Of a stretch of 64,000 nucleotides of DNA, positions 52,301-58,725 are shown piece after piece (positions within the stretch are counted from its first letter, which is position 1; every line of letters begins with the position of its first letter). Source of the stretch: Ischnura elegans (lineage: Eukaryota; Arthropoda; Insecta; Odonata; Coenagrionidae); assembly GCF_921293095.1 (NCBI RefSeq), contig NC_060248.1, forward strand, positions 129,096,972 to 129,160,971, in the 5' to 3' direction. The translations under genes and the position numbers were made by a program. The notes beneath the pieces are model-generated. The model saw only the letters and a list, made by a program, of their open reading frames with translations. It was not told the DNA's origin and did no database searches.

Positions 52301-55194
52301 GAATATATGATATGAAAACGATAAATATAGAAGTAAAAAGACCTTCATAGTTCCTTGTAGTTAGATTACAAACATTAAATAGCAAATGCAAAGAAGATCC
52401 CCAATGAAAAAATTGTATAAACCTGTTTCAAAATTTTATACAATTTATACAATTACCATGGCAATTGTATAAATTGTATAAAATTTTGAAACAGGTTTAT
52501 ACAATTTTTTCATAGGGGATAGCACAGACAAGTGCATCATCCAGAGTTAAACCTTTTGACACTCTGCACCAACATTTAACACATTTATATCCTGTTTCAT
52601 TCTTGAAACACCTGTAATGATGGCTTAGGACAAGCTCAAAGCAAATGATTTTTCCTCCATGGAATTTTTACACTTTACATCCAATTACAGGTAACTCTTT
52701 AAAGGTATACAATTGGCTATTCAGCAGTTATTTTCTTGAATAACGTCCATACTGCACGCCCAAGCATTCAAAGTTTTAGATTCAACAGGGTTCATACCTT
52801 ATCTCCATTTTAATTTCACTGAATTTTCCCTGATTTCCAGTCCAATTACATATGTACTTTAATTTCAAAGACACTATGACCTCAGCAAAGCTGTTGTAAA
52901 CAGGGATATAATGGAAAAATGCAGAATGGTATATTGTGAAATAAAACCAAGTAACTACAAGCAGAAATAAAGTGAAGTTAGCCATCTTTTAGCTACCCCT
53001 GGACAGGGGTGGATCCAAGATTTTCTCTGGGGGGCACAAGGGTCTGACAGGCAAACCATCTTCTCATACTTGAGATTAAAAACAACACACAATAATTACC
53101 GTCTGAAATATTCTCCTTATCTTAATATGAAAGTTATTCATATGCAATTAAATGATTGAGGCTTCGTAATATACAAAACAAAACGAACGTAATGATAGCC
53201 GTACACACAAATTCATCTATTTTTTATGCATGTGGAGGGGCACGTACCCCAATGCCCCCCACGTAAATCCACCTACACCCCTGGAGTTTTTCCTTCACCA
53301 TAACCTGAATTTCCTGACCAGTACATATATGAACCCTGTTCAGCTCCAAGACTGTGGCACTATGCGCTCAACCATACTACCCTGAGGCATTATGTGTTTG
53401 GCAACATAAAACACCTTCTTGGAAGTCCTTTCTCCCTCGCGTTGCCATCCTTGATGGACCGTGAGGGCCTAACACCTAGTACCATGAGCCTCGGTATAAT
53501 TGCTATGGGAATTAAAGAACCTGGATAGTGTAGTGGTCTACGCATTGGCCCGGAAAGCCAAAGGTCCGAGGCTCGATTCCCAGTCCAGGGGAATTTTTTC
53601 TCATGGCAATTCTTGTATATTTCACCGCCGTTCACGCAGCAGGGTCAGAAATATTACACATAAAACACCATGTCCACTGAACCTATCAAAATTCACATGG
53701 GAAGATGACTCTCAACAATTACCAGTGGTTGAACAACCGGTGTGAATTTGGAAGATTTGGGTTTGAATCCTTGTCAGGGCAAATGATTTTTCTACAGTAG
53801 AATTTCTGCAGTTAACCTGCAAATGACTTCCTAAAGATATGCTGTTAGGTAATCCTAATATTTCCTTGAATTACTTATTACACTGCTATGCAATGTTTTG
53901 GGGACTATGAAATAATAACATGTTATCCGTTATGATACCTGCAAGTAATTGTAAAAACTTCGGAACATCTCAATTCCATTAACATTAAAGGGTGTGGCAG
54001 TAGGATGGTAAAAAATTCTTCAAATATTTAACCCTCACCCCAATTTCATGCCAAATGTCTAAAACATTTATTAAAAAATTTTTTTATCCGCAAATATTTC
54101 ATGCCTCTCCTAATTCAATACCAAATATCAAGAGAATTTATTTTGTGAATTTATCACCACAATAATAATAATAATGCGTGATGGTCATATGCATGCATGT
54201 ATAGTAATGCATACACCTCATCACAGCACGGTTCATGAGCATATAAATTTAAAAAAGTAAAAGTATCTGAAGTTAGAAAGACATTTAAAAACAATACCAT
54301 AACTTTGTTTGTAAACAATCTCCTCAACGAAATAAAAGGAAGTACAGCCAGCAGACACGGAAGACACCCTCATGCCCTGAAGGCCCCTGAAATCGATACA
54401 GATGCATCGCACGCATGGCTCAGGCATGGGCAACTCTTCCCAGAAACAGAAGGATTTATGATCGCAATGCAAGACCAGGTGGTGAAAACAAAAAATTATG
54501 AAAAATATATAATTAAAAACCCAAATTTATTGGATGATAGATGCAGAAAATGTGATAATGCCTCTGAGACGATACAGCACATCACAAGTGGATGCACTAA
54601 CTTATCTCAAAAAGACTACCTGCACCACCACAATCAAATATGCAACATCATACACCAGAAATTAGCTCTAAAGTATAAACTCATAGAAAATGGAGTTCCT
54701 TATTATAAGTACACACCTAATACCATCTTTGAAAACGACCACTGTAAGATTCATTATGACCATTCAATTATTACCAATAAAACAGTCCATAGCAATAGAC
54801 CTGATCTAGTAGTACAAGATAAAACTCAAAATGAAACGTACTTGATAGACATTGCCATACCTAATTCGCATAATATCACTACAGCCTACACCAGCAAAAT
54901 GGAAAAGTATGAAGAACTTAAAAATGAAATTAAGAGATTGTGGAAATCAGATAAAGTACACATAATACCTATCATTATCTCCGCCTCGGGAGTAGTGCCT
55001 CTTTCACTCCATCAAGGTCTTCAAACTATTGGACTGCCGAAAAACTTGTTTATTACAATACAAAAAGCAGCAATTTTAAATACTTGCCGGATTGACAGAA
55101 AATTTTTCAAAACAGAGTAAAGAGACAAGAGTACTTGGTGATACCCATACCTCCCCTAAAACCAGCAAAAATGCTGTGAAAATATATTTTAAAA

Positions 55195-55229
<35 letters not shown>

Positions 55230-58200
55230 TAAATTTATTTCACCATTGGCAGTATACACTTCTGCAAGGCTAAAGTCAATATGAGATTTACAAATAATTA
55301 GGTACATACAAACATACATACAGAATACATGATGGAAAATTGCCAGGTTCTTGGGAATCCTCAAGATAATCATTTCACTATGATATGTACAAACATTAGA
55401 AACAGAGCCGAGAGGGTTATAAAATACTAACAGAAAGTATGAAAAATATAGGCATTCAAGTTGCCATCTAGAAAATTTCCTTACAATGCATCCTCCAGAT
55501 ATTCATTAATACTGTAGTAGCATTTTTCAGCTAGGAGGATTTTTAGTCTCTTTTTAAATACGGAAAGTGATTTGCTATTTTTTATTTCTTCAGGAATTTT
55601 ATTGTAAAGGATCGAGGCAGAGTGGTTGGGACCTATTTAGTATAGCAAGTACTTATGGATCTATCAAATAACTACCTACATATAATTGCTTTATGCTGCT
55701 CTTTTTTTTTAATTATTAGTAAGTAAAAAAGGGGGCTCCAACAAAAATCAGTGAGAAATACTTCTTCTTCACAATAAAAAATTAATATTAATAGAAAGAT
55801 TTTAAGGAATTTACCACCTGTTATTTTCATTGTTTTATTTTAAAGTTTTATACAAATAAATCAATTTAACAATTAATTATGACTGAAAAATTTGCACGAT
55901 CATTGTAAACTTAATCACGACAAAATAATTTTATTAATGTGAATTCTTTAATGGGGTCTTTTACTTGAACGCAGGCAGTCCACCGGGTGAAAGTCTCCAT
56001 TGATACCAATTTTTCGAAAGCCGAGTCCTTCCAATTCATCTCAATAAGGATGATATAAAGAACTCTCTTTGATTGAAGAATTACTTATGTATTTTTGATT
56101 GAAGAACTGCCTTCGTATTTCATGACAGTTAGTGCTGAGCTTCTTCTCAGTTTCCCTTATTAAAGCATATTATTGCTAACAATCATAGGTTTTAAATCAA
56201 AGAAACTTTGTGATAGTGGCTAATTTTTGGATACATTTAAAATATGATAGGTTGAATGTGAAAGGTTACACACTAATCTGAGTTTCTCAACAAGTACCTA
56301 CATAGATTGGGCAAGGGAAAATTTGAACTCATATTTTCGGGCACAACAGCCATTTTTGTCAAATGCAAGCGGTTGATGCACGCTAATTAGGATTGCCAGA
56401 CATACTACATTTCCTGGACATTTCCTACATTTCAACCCAAGTCTGGGTACCCAAAAAAAAATTCCCATCATGTCCTACATTTAAAGATAATCCATCAAGA
56501 CCGGTGGATTAAGTCTACTGTCAATGCATCCAGGAGGTCAGATGAATTTTTGCCAAGAGGTTTTGTGTATAATCAAGGCACTGAAGAAATTTATGAACAA
56601 ACCCCAAAAAATAAGTAAAACTTTGTGAAAGTGCAAAGTATACCAATGTTTGCCAAAATGTCCTACATTTCATTGCTCTGTGGTCTCTCTTGGGGGAGTA
56701 GTCTTCTAGTTGCCCGTGTGATAGATAGTGATAGACAACAGCTGAAAAAGGTTCCAGATCAGCAACCTACTCCTAATGACAACCAAGTCTGTGACCTTCC
56801 TTCTGTTTACTTTCTTCCATTGCATTCAGTCTGTTTCAAACCCAATTATGAATTTTGGACCCAATATCAGGCCTCTTTTGGAGTCAGCACACGAAGTCAA
56901 CTAACCTCCCCTCCCCCTTTCCTGCTTATTTCACTCATGAGTAGAGATAGGTGAAAATCGCACTTTCACTTTTATTTTATCGCACTTTCAATAACAGTTT
57001 ATCGCATTTTGTAGCATCTATTTTTTATTTTCATAATGACGATAAAATATAGTGAAACAGTTGTATGACAAAATACAGAATATTTTAAATAACCATGCTT
57101 TAGAACTATAATAAATTAAGGAATAAGACATATAGTGGCGGAGGTGTAGCTTGCCCGCGCCCACTTGTAGTTCGCGGCCACGTAGAGTCCCGGCCAACAT
57201 GCAGCTGGCCAGTCGCTCACATGCTTTAAGCGGTGAGTGTCGGCGGAGCATTTAAACTGCGCTCGGCACAAATGTACGAATTTTACCGTCGAAAAGGCAT
57301 TTGCATAAAAATATCATAACAGTCAAGTCATCGCATCTATGTCGCATTTATTAGCGCACATCGCAATCTATATCGCATTTATTGCATTTGCGATTTTCAC
57401 GCATCTCTACTCATGAGTGACATTATTTTCATTCAGTTTCTTGTGATAGCTCACTTAAATGTGTCATTCATTCAGAAAATAAGAGTTCATTGTTGGAACC
57501 AAGTATTGAGAACCAGGACCCAACAGAGGAAAACCGGACTGATATTGAGAACTGGAAAAATTTAAGAACCGACTGATCCTTAATTTTAACCAAGACATGC
57601 TTCAGCCAATTACGAGCAATTGAACCAAAAGTAAGGTTCCCATATATTTTAAAAATACAAAACTTTGCTAATTGTTATTAATTTTCACATCAATGAAAAG
57701 CTTACGCTTTTGCCTATTTTTCAACGTAGTCTCCATTTTTTTTAACACATCTTTAAAGACGGTAATCCAGCTTTTCTATCCCTAAGTGGAAGAAGTCTCC
57801 CGCCAACCCATTGAGGAAGTGCTCTGCTGGAAGACCTCTGCTCGGGCTTCATCGTTGCTCTTGAAGAGTTTGCCACCTATGAGTTTTGTTTTGGGGATGT
57901 AGTGAAACACCTACACTTCATCTCCCATGACGATAGACATTTTAACAAAATTTAATAGATAGACTCCCTAACATTTTTGAATAAATTTGTGAGAAAATTC
58001 AAGGTGTTGCTCCATGTGTACACCAGTCAGCATCCAGGAGACCCAGCAAGCCCACATCTTGCGATAACCCAATGTTTCTGTTAAAGTTCTTTCAATTGTG
58101 CCGTGGGAAGCTTCAGAAATGCGTTCAACAAGTTTACGGACAGTGACCCTCCGATCTTTGAGCAGCTCATTGTTGATCTCCTGGACAATCCAAAACCAGC

Positions 58201-58725
58201 GGTCTTCCACTCTGCTCTTCATCGTGAACTTCCGTGCGACCCTCAGCAAAAGCCCTGCACCAATTGCAGATGTGCTGAACAGACATGCACTCTTCACCAT
58301 AAACTTCAGTCATTTGCTGATGAATCTCCAGGGGTGGTAACTTCCTTGCGTGGAGTAATCGGATTACTGCTCGAACATCACACTTGGCAGGAACGGGGAT
58401 CAACACTTCCATTGCTGATGGTTGCGAAGCCAACACTGAGCAACATAGTGAATCGAAGACGGGCGGACTCGAGAGTATGGGGGCCAGTACACATGGCATG
58501 GGATTTAGCATAGCACCTTCCCTCAACATTGTAGCTCATTCGAACCTTGCCTCTGGTACAACCCTCACATTTAAAAAGAAAGCTAATATGAATACAAACT
58601 CACCTTAAAAGATGTTTCATTCCATGTTTGGCAGCATAATGAAGGGCAGTGTTGTGGTGGTGGTTGTCACCATAGCTTAGATTTGGGTCAAGGTTTTTTC
58701 GCAGTTCTGGAGAGCTTTGGAATAC
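15167..58725 (-). CDS. ANKIB1: ANKIB1-type RBR E3 ubiquitin ligase gene (16 exons, 5' end outside window)
   Basis: Sixteen exons, listed singly below, join with compatible phases into 4551 nt (1516 residues plus TGA). Order, numbered from the first visible residue: ankyrin repeats ~1-171, conserved linker ~172-321, RING1 ~322-399, IBR ~400-490, Rcat ~520-570 with catalytic Cys in NEGCNHM, helical Ariadne-like region ~571-772, Cys/His module ~773-824, UIMs near ~885 and ~925, then ~590 residues of low complexity. Human ANKIB1 is about 1090 residues, so the tail is expanded. RBR ligases bind E2~ubiquitin through RING1 and transfer ubiquitin through an Rcat thioester. The start exon, coding about 20 residues (expected MGN/MGS-like), was not found in 58726-64000. 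Introns total about 39 kb. Confidence 0.93.
16520..16883. mobile_element. hAT-like MITE with 8-bp target duplication
   Basis: Starts CAGTGTCGCCGACTCCATGG and ends (reverse complement) CAGGGGCGCCGACTTATAAA. It is flanked on both sides by GTTAGTAA (16512-16519 and 16884-16891), an exact 8-bp duplication typical of hAT insertions. G-runs and C-runs lie inside the ends. No coding capacity. Confidence 0.85.
17022..17951 (+). mobile_element. Mariner-type element with internal deletion
   Basis: A 930-bp element with ~28-bp inverted ends (CAGGGTTTGTCCCAAAAGTA... on both ends) and TA duplications at 17020-17021 and 17952-17953. Full mariners are about 1.3 kb. The ends match almost perfectly, implying a fairly recent insertion into the ANKIB1 last intron. 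Confidence 0.9.
17217..17880 (+). pseudogene. Mariner transposase, central catalytic part deleted
   Basis: The ATG at 17217 begins [18 protein letters not shown], the N-terminal helix-turn-helix region, running to SGRPSTSRT and VHRIVHRVT. It then jumps directly to [10 protein letters not shown], the second-Asp block, so the segment with the first catalytic Asp is missing. The third-Asp block is YSPGS instead of YSPDL. After a stop at 17703-17705, a shifted frame continues the family C-terminus ([26 protein letters not shown]). Inactive. Confidence 0.85.
18951..19582 (-). CDS. ANKIB1: ANKIB1 exon O: second UIM and low-complexity region
   Basis: Acceptor CTTTTGCAG; donor GAG|GTGAGT. It starts [20 protein letters not shown], a strong UIM matching the single human one. 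It continues with an acidic run ([13 protein letters not shown]), Gly and Pro runs, a basic segment with RSHSTGDLW, and ends [10 protein letters not shown]-rich relative to flanking introns. Phase 1 in, phase 0 out. Confidence 0.9.
19652..19905. mobile_element. Probable hAT-like MITE, GTGGCGTAGCCAG end
   Basis: The left end reads CAGTGGCGTAGCCAGG followed by a ten-G run and a GGGTCCGGACCC palindrome. The right side ends in a long C run at about 19876-19891. This layout (GTGGCGTAGCCAG plus homopolymers) is common among arthropod hAT-type MITEs. The right terminus and target duplication are not clear. Confidence 0.45.
21525..23729. mobile_element. Tigger-like element, TA-flanked, no intact transposase
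   Basis: The left end CAGTATATTTTCATTATTAC (then GAAGTTC) and the right end, whose reverse complement begins CAGTAGACTCTCATTTATAC and reaches GAAGTTC further in, are both bordered by TA. Internal copies of ATAATGAGGTTTGTA-like text recur near both ends. No transposase motif could be read inside. Confidence 0.5.
24633..24920 (-). CDS. ANKIB1: ANKIB1 exon N: first ubiquitin-interacting motif
   Basis: Acceptor TCTTACAG; donor GAAG|GTGTCA chosen over CAG|GTGATG seven bases later because only the former keeps the frame into exon O. It encodes a Gly/Pro-rich stretch and then [20 protein letters not shown], which fits the UIM consensus (acidic, hydrophobic, x-x-A-L-x-x-S). A Gly-rich tail ends in GEVGMGGEG. 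Confidence 0.88.
24921..25905 (-). other. ANKIB1 intron M-N
   Basis: No exon is needed or seen. Minus-strand text around 25440-25640 (reading [20 protein letters not shown]) has the look of a dispersed-repeat fragment, not a host exon, and it is not in phase with the gene. Confidence 0.5.
25906..26062 (-). CDS. ANKIB1: ANKIB1 exon M: Cys/His-rich module
   Basis: Needed to bridge phases: exon L ends phase 0 while exon N starts phase 1. Between TTTTTTCTGTAG and GCTG|GTATGT lies a 157-nt open segment: [20 protein letters not shown], a basic [14 protein letters not shown], then CSLWCSQ and [11 protein letters not shown]. The spacing C-x4-C...H-x-H-C-x3-C suggests a small zinc-binding unit of the kind built around a TG-x-H-x2-C-S-x2-C pattern. 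I know of no such domain in vertebrate ANKIB1 at this place. The exon assignment is firm on splice logic; the zinc role is inferred. Confidence 0.85.
26264..26905 (+). mobile_element. 640-bp TIR family, copy 1
   Basis: One of six related ~640-bp sequences with ends GGTGGTTTCC / GGAAACTACC and a common interior including TTAAATAAGGATTATTAATA, TGCATGCATTGGTAATCT and GACGTCACGTGGAG-like text. It begins about 200 bp upstream of exon M. The left terminus is slightly degraded (ATGGTGG for AGGGTGG). Confidence 0.85.
26906..27704 (-). other. Remainder of ANKIB1 intron L-M
   Basis: A short GC-richer patch at 26920-26990 (AGACCCCCGTGCAGGAGGCT and neighbours) looks like repeat debris. Nothing coding is supported. 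Confidence 0.4.
27705..27926 (-). CDS. ANKIB1: ANKIB1 exon L: end of helical region
   Basis: Acceptor ATTGCAG; donor GAT|GTAAGT, phase 0. It encodes [20 protein letters not shown] and [20 protein letters not shown], both matching the conserved RPYLRTPR...RR.EF stretch of ANKIB1, then a proline-rich end ([20 protein letters not shown]). Confidence 0.94.
28061..28132. repeat. 31-bp-arm hairpin in intron K-L
   Basis: The arm 28061-28091 (ends TTTGTAATTCCAC) and the arm 28102-28132 are reverse complements over 31 bp with two mismatches. A 10-base AT-rich loop separates them. It sits about 135 bp upstream of exon L's acceptor, inside the 1038-bp intron 27927-28964, which otherwise shows nothing recognisable. 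Confidence 0.8.
28965..29107 (-). CDS. ANKIB1: ANKIB1 exon K: Ariadne-like helical region
   Basis: Acceptor TTTTGCAG; donor CAG|GTATAG. Read directly from the sequence, it gives [36 protein letters not shown] and a final FEFMQ. The family pattern LLK-RR-L--SY-YG is clear. Phase 1 in, phase 0 out. Confidence 0.93.
29689..29857 (-). CDS. ANKIB1: ANKIB1 exon J: Ariadne-like helical region
   Basis: Acceptor TTTTACAG; donor GAAG|GTGAGT, phase 1. It encodes [20 protein letters not shown] and further amphipathic helix. The [10 protein letters not shown] block is conserved in ANKIB1 and related to the autoinhibitory Ariadne domain. Confidence 0.94.
30124..30258 (-). CDS. ANKIB1: ANKIB1 exon I: end of Rcat
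   Basis: A short exon of 45 codons. TTTTTCAG acceptor, GAG|GTAAGT donor, phase 0 both ends. It encodes [18 protein letters not shown], giving the last Rcat zinc ligands, then [14 protein letters not shown], which is strongly conserved in Ariadne-class ligases. Confidence 0.95.
30259..31110 (-). other. ANKIB1 intron H-I
   Basis: No coding support. At about 30717-30785 a GGTGGGTATAC...GGTCCCGAGTTCAAAAAC arrangement recalls the A and B boxes of a tRNA-derived SINE but is too degraded to call. Confidence 0.4.
31111..31342 (-). CDS. ANKIB1: ANKIB1 exon H: end of IBR and catalytic Rcat
   Basis: Acceptor TATTCAG; donor AAG|GTAAGG. It completes the Trp codon and reads [15 protein letters not shown] (last IBR ligands). 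After a helical linker comes [20 protein letters not shown] with CNHMKCSK. The Cys of NEGCNHM is the expected ubiquitin-thioester residue of the Rcat (RING2) domain, so the ligase looks catalytically competent. Confidence 0.96.
31838..32055 (-). CDS. ANKIB1: ANKIB1 exon G: first part of IBR
   Basis: Acceptor CTTTGCAG; donor TGCTG|GTACAT, phase 2. It encodes [20 protein letters not shown] with the first Cys pair of the in-between-RING zinc domain. A Ser/Pro insert (about 20 residues) follows, then [11 protein letters not shown]. The insert between the zinc ligands is variable in this family. Confidence 0.95.
32152..32792 (+). mobile_element. 640-bp TIR family, copy 2
   Basis: Full-length copy from AGGGTGGTTTCC to GGAAACTACCCT, TA at each edge. 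It begins about 97 bp upstream of exon G's splice acceptor. Confidence 0.88.
34567..35600 (-). pseudogene. piggyBac transposase pseudogene
   Basis: Minus strand, from upstream: [14 protein letters not shown] (the first-Asp block, normally S-I-D-E-S-M, with Asp replaced by Glu), [20 protein letters not shown], then [11 protein letters not shown] in another frame (second-Asp block), then HAKKATGG and [17 protein letters not shown] (third-Asp block), and finally a Cys-containing basic C-terminus ([14 protein letters not shown]). Frames change and stops intervene, so no functional protein is made. Length of the readable part is about two thirds of a usual 550-600-residue transposase. Confidence 0.85.
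36798..36865. repeat. Subterminal hairpin of the piggyBac element
   Basis: The arm 36798-36828 (begins TCATGACGTAGCGTCTACGT) and the arm 36833-36865 are reverse complements with one mismatch and a two-base bulge, loop CGGT. It lies 12 bp inside the right end, probably an internal repeat used in transposase binding. Confidence 0.8.
36928..37553 (+). mobile_element. 640-bp TIR family, copy 3 (left end lost)
   Basis: The interior and right end (GGGAACTAGCCTATT) match the family, but the left terminal GGTGGTTTCC is missing or unrecognisable. It begins about 50 bp right of the piggyBac element. Confidence 0.8.
38477..39592. mobile_element. Foldback element with ~375-bp inverted arms
   Basis: The left arm 38477-38847 (starts GCAAAAAAAGGTAGAACG) and the right arm 39222-39592 (ends CATTCTACCTTTTTTTGC) are reverse complements along their length with scattered differences. 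The 374-bp spacer contains a further partial arm copy near 39130-39222. No coding capacity. The element could fold into one very long hairpin. No target duplication was identified. Confidence 0.85.
41124..41153. repeat. Perfect 30-bp palindrome
   Basis: AACGCAGACGTTCTT is followed directly by its exact reverse complement, with no loop. It lies at the end of a spurious open frame in intron F-G. Confidence 0.85.
41447..43207. mobile_element. Tigger-like non-autonomous element
   Basis: Left end CAGTGGAACCTCGATTTATC; right end reverse complement CAGTGGAACCCCGATCTATC, both next to TA (41445-41446, 43208-43209). The ATGAATGCGGGAA word occurs near both ends. 1761 bp, with no readable transposase. 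These ends are typical of Tigger/pogo-group elements. Confidence 0.8.
43623..43856 (-). CDS. ANKIB1: ANKIB1 exon F: RING1
   Basis: 78 codons, phase 0 at both ends (CGTTCCAG / AAG|GTGAGA). It carries the complete E2-binding RING1: CEIC, then [10 protein letters not shown], then CPAFHC, followed by [20 protein letters not shown] and FDIK, which link to the IBR. All eight zinc ligand positions appear present. A TA-flanked MITE lies about 50 bp upstream of its splice acceptor. Confidence 0.96.
43907..44315. mobile_element. TA-flanked MITE next to exon F
   Basis: Left end CCCGTAGTAGCACCAAAAGG and right end reverse complement CCCTAGTAGCATGAAAAGGA form ~30-bp inverted repeats. The interior is rich in ATATAC/GTATAT words and has smaller inverted repeats around GATCC. 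It ends 50 bp from the exon F splice acceptor. Confidence 0.75.
44960..45145 (+). repeat. Dispersed repeat, copy 2, with degraded hammerhead-like core
   Basis: Matches 330-510. It retains CTGATGA (45015-45021) and the stem-like AGTTGCCTAGCCAAC, but the GAAA box is replaced by an A run, so any ribozyme is dead. It abuts the left end of the Tigger element at 45156. Confidence 0.5.
45156..48213 (+). mobile_element. Tigger/pogo-type element
   Basis: A 3058-bp element with 24-bp exact inverted ends (CAGTAAACTCTTGATTTTAC plus GAAG) and TA at both borders (45154-45155, 48214-48215). Subterminal ATTATACGAAGT-like repeats follow the left end. It contains a partial transposase frame. Confidence 0.9.
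45871..46270 (+). pseudogene. Tigger-type DDE transposase fragment
   Basis: Open from 45871, it reads [31 protein letters not shown] (second-Asp block), [20 protein letters not shown] (third-Asp block) and [18 protein letters not shown], all diagnostic of the DDE_1/Tigger superfamily. The N-terminal DNA-binding domains and the DETG first-Asp block are not readable upstream, and the match ends near 46255. Probably inactive. Confidence 0.88.
48435..48688 (-). CDS. ANKIB1: ANKIB1 exon E: linker before RING1
   Basis: Acceptor TGTGCAG; donor GTG|GTGAGC. It begins by completing a Glu codon ([12 protein letters not shown]), continues the UBA-like region with [10 protein letters not shown], then a proline-rich loop ([13 protein letters not shown]) and an acidic segment [20 protein letters not shown]. 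The linker is poorly conserved except at its start. Confidence 0.9.
48689..49991 (-). other. ANKIB1 intron D-E
   Basis: Half of it is a copy of the 640-bp family (49260-49917). The other half (48689-49259) is AT-rich with nothing recognised. Confidence 0.6.
49260..49917 (-). mobile_element. 640-bp TIR family, copy 4 (inverted)
   Basis: Runs from TAGGGTAGTTTCC to GGAAACCACCCTA in the opposite orientation to copies 1-3. Complete at both ends. It lies 74 bp from exon D's splice donor. Confidence 0.9.
49992..50187 (-). CDS. ANKIB1: ANKIB1 exon D: acidic segment and LFTAEALL helix
   Basis: Acceptor CTTCCAG; donor AATG|GTGTGT chosen because it gives phase 1 to match exon E and avoids the in-frame TGA at 49979-49981. 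It encodes an acidic stretch ([20 protein letters not shown]) and the highly conserved [20 protein letters not shown], a UBA-like helical segment that precedes RING1 in ANKIB1 and other Ariadne-class ligases. Confidence 0.92.
50541..50720 (-). CDS. ANKIB1: ANKIB1 exon C: ankyrin repeat
   Basis: A 60-codon exon, phase 0 at both ends, between ATTTCAG and TTT|GTAAGT. It reads [20 protein letters not shown], then a second repeat turn ending in LETKMVF. It is a textbook ankyrin repeat (G-T-LH-A---G), and the closing MVF is conserved in ANKIB1. Confidence 0.94.
50721..52064 (-). other. ANKIB1 intron B-C
   Basis: 1.3 kb of AT-rich intron. A GGTTTGATTCC word at 51191-51201 recalls a tRNA B box but no A box precedes it. 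No element or exon is supported. The neighbouring 353-bp intron C-D (50188-50540) is likewise featureless. Confidence 0.4.
52065..52275 (-). CDS. ANKIB1: ANKIB1 exon B: ankyrin repeat
   Basis: Acceptor TTTTCAG and donor GAG|GTAAAG. It encodes [20 protein letters not shown] followed by LHCACLP, then an arginine-rich [12 protein letters not shown] helix and a VDLHAQDE end. This matches the GNPNKRN and second-repeat region of ANKIB1. It starts completing an Arg codon split with exon A and ends phase 0. Confidence 0.92.
52398..52520. repeat. Near-perfect 57-bp-arm hairpin
   Basis: The left arm 52398-52454 and the right arm 52463-52520 are reverse complements with a single apparent difference near the outer ends; the eight central bases are ACCATGGC. 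The arm contains repeats of ATTGTATAAA. It lies about 120 bp upstream of exon B. Confidence 0.88.
52786..53338. mobile_element. MITE with CAGGGTTCATA ends, carrying a nested insertion
   Basis: Left end CAGGGTTCATACC and right end reverse complement CAGGGTTCATATATGTAC enclose text rich in TTTCCCTGATTTCC, typical of a hAT-group MITE. A second MITE is inserted inside. No clear 8-bp duplication was found for the outer one. Confidence 0.6.
53004..53277. mobile_element. hAT-like MITE nested in the preceding one
   Basis: Starts CAGGGGTGGATCC; the right part reads GGGGCACGTACCCC...GTAAATCCACCTACA. An 8-bp direct repeat CCCCTGGA (52996-53003 and 53278-53285) flanks it. The exact right terminus is ambiguous because the duplication overlaps the end sequence. 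Confidence 0.65.
53520..53589 (+). repeat. tRNA-like sequence, probable SINE head
   Basis: It folds as CCTGGA/TCCAGG acceptor, a D-arm-like TAGTGTAGTGG (A-box match), a five-pair anticodon stem TTGGC/GCCAA with loop CCGGAAA, and a B-box-like GGCTCGATTCC. The T stem is poor (two or three pairs of five), and the base before the would-be anticodon GGA is C rather than T. I therefore read it as a tRNA-derived SINE or tRNA pseudogene, not a working tRNA. Confidence 0.5.
54305..55120 (+). pseudogene. 3' end of a non-LTR retrotransposon with restriction-like endonuclease
   Basis: A 271-residue open frame without the reverse transcriptase core. Early [20 protein letters not shown] is a block typical of this LINE group. 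[18 protein letters not shown] is the Cys/His knuckle. [10 protein letters not shown]...[11 protein letters not shown] fits the PD-(D/E)xK restriction-like endonuclease of R2/R4/NeSL-type elements, and the C-terminus ends [14 protein letters not shown]. The enzyme would nick target DNA to prime reverse transcription. 5' truncated, as most LINE insertions are; the frame is intact, suggesting a young copy. Confidence 0.85.
55121..55240 (+). repeat. LINE 3' tail with AAT microsatellite
   Basis: About 70 bases after the LINE stop codon the sequence becomes a run of AAT triplets (55194-55232), a simple-repeat tail in place of poly(A). The LINE's left border (54157-54175) also shows an AAT run, so the tail unit or target may be AAT-rich. 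Confidence 0.7.
57622..58559 (-). pseudogene. Mariner transposase relic on the minus strand
   Basis: From the right, minus strand: [20 protein letters not shown], then [20 protein letters not shown] and EEQSGRP (N-terminal helix-turn-helix), then [37 protein letters not shown], then after a gap [20 protein letters not shown] and KNGDYVEK at the end. Several stops and frame changes occur. Weak inverted ends (GAACCAAAAGTAAGGTTCC against ACCAGAGGCAAGGTTCG) are visible. It begins about 45 bp from exon A's splice donor. Confidence 0.8.
58604..58725 (-). CDS. ANKIB1: ANKIB1 exon A: first visible exon, ankyrin repeat
   Basis: Flanked by acceptor GAATAG and donor AAG|GTGAGT; starts phase 0, ends phase 2. 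It encodes [20 protein letters not shown], then [17 protein letters not shown], an ankyrin helix pair. It corresponds to the human region just after the myristoylation-type N-terminus. A mariner relic begins about 45 bp inside the following intron. Confidence 0.9.

Larger units (their letters stand above)
52276..58603 (-). other. ANKIB1 intron A-B, 6.3 kb
   Basis: Contains, from left, a near-perfect hairpin (52398-52520), nested MITEs (52786-53338), a tRNA-like SINE head, a LINE 3' end with an AAT tail, and a mariner relic. 55300-57600 shows no recognisable gene. Confidence 0.65.

Noticed and set aside
53520..53589. Functional tRNA gene
   Set aside because: A and B boxes and the anticodon stem look right, but the T stem is poorly paired and the base before the anticodon is C, so a SINE or pseudogene is more likely.
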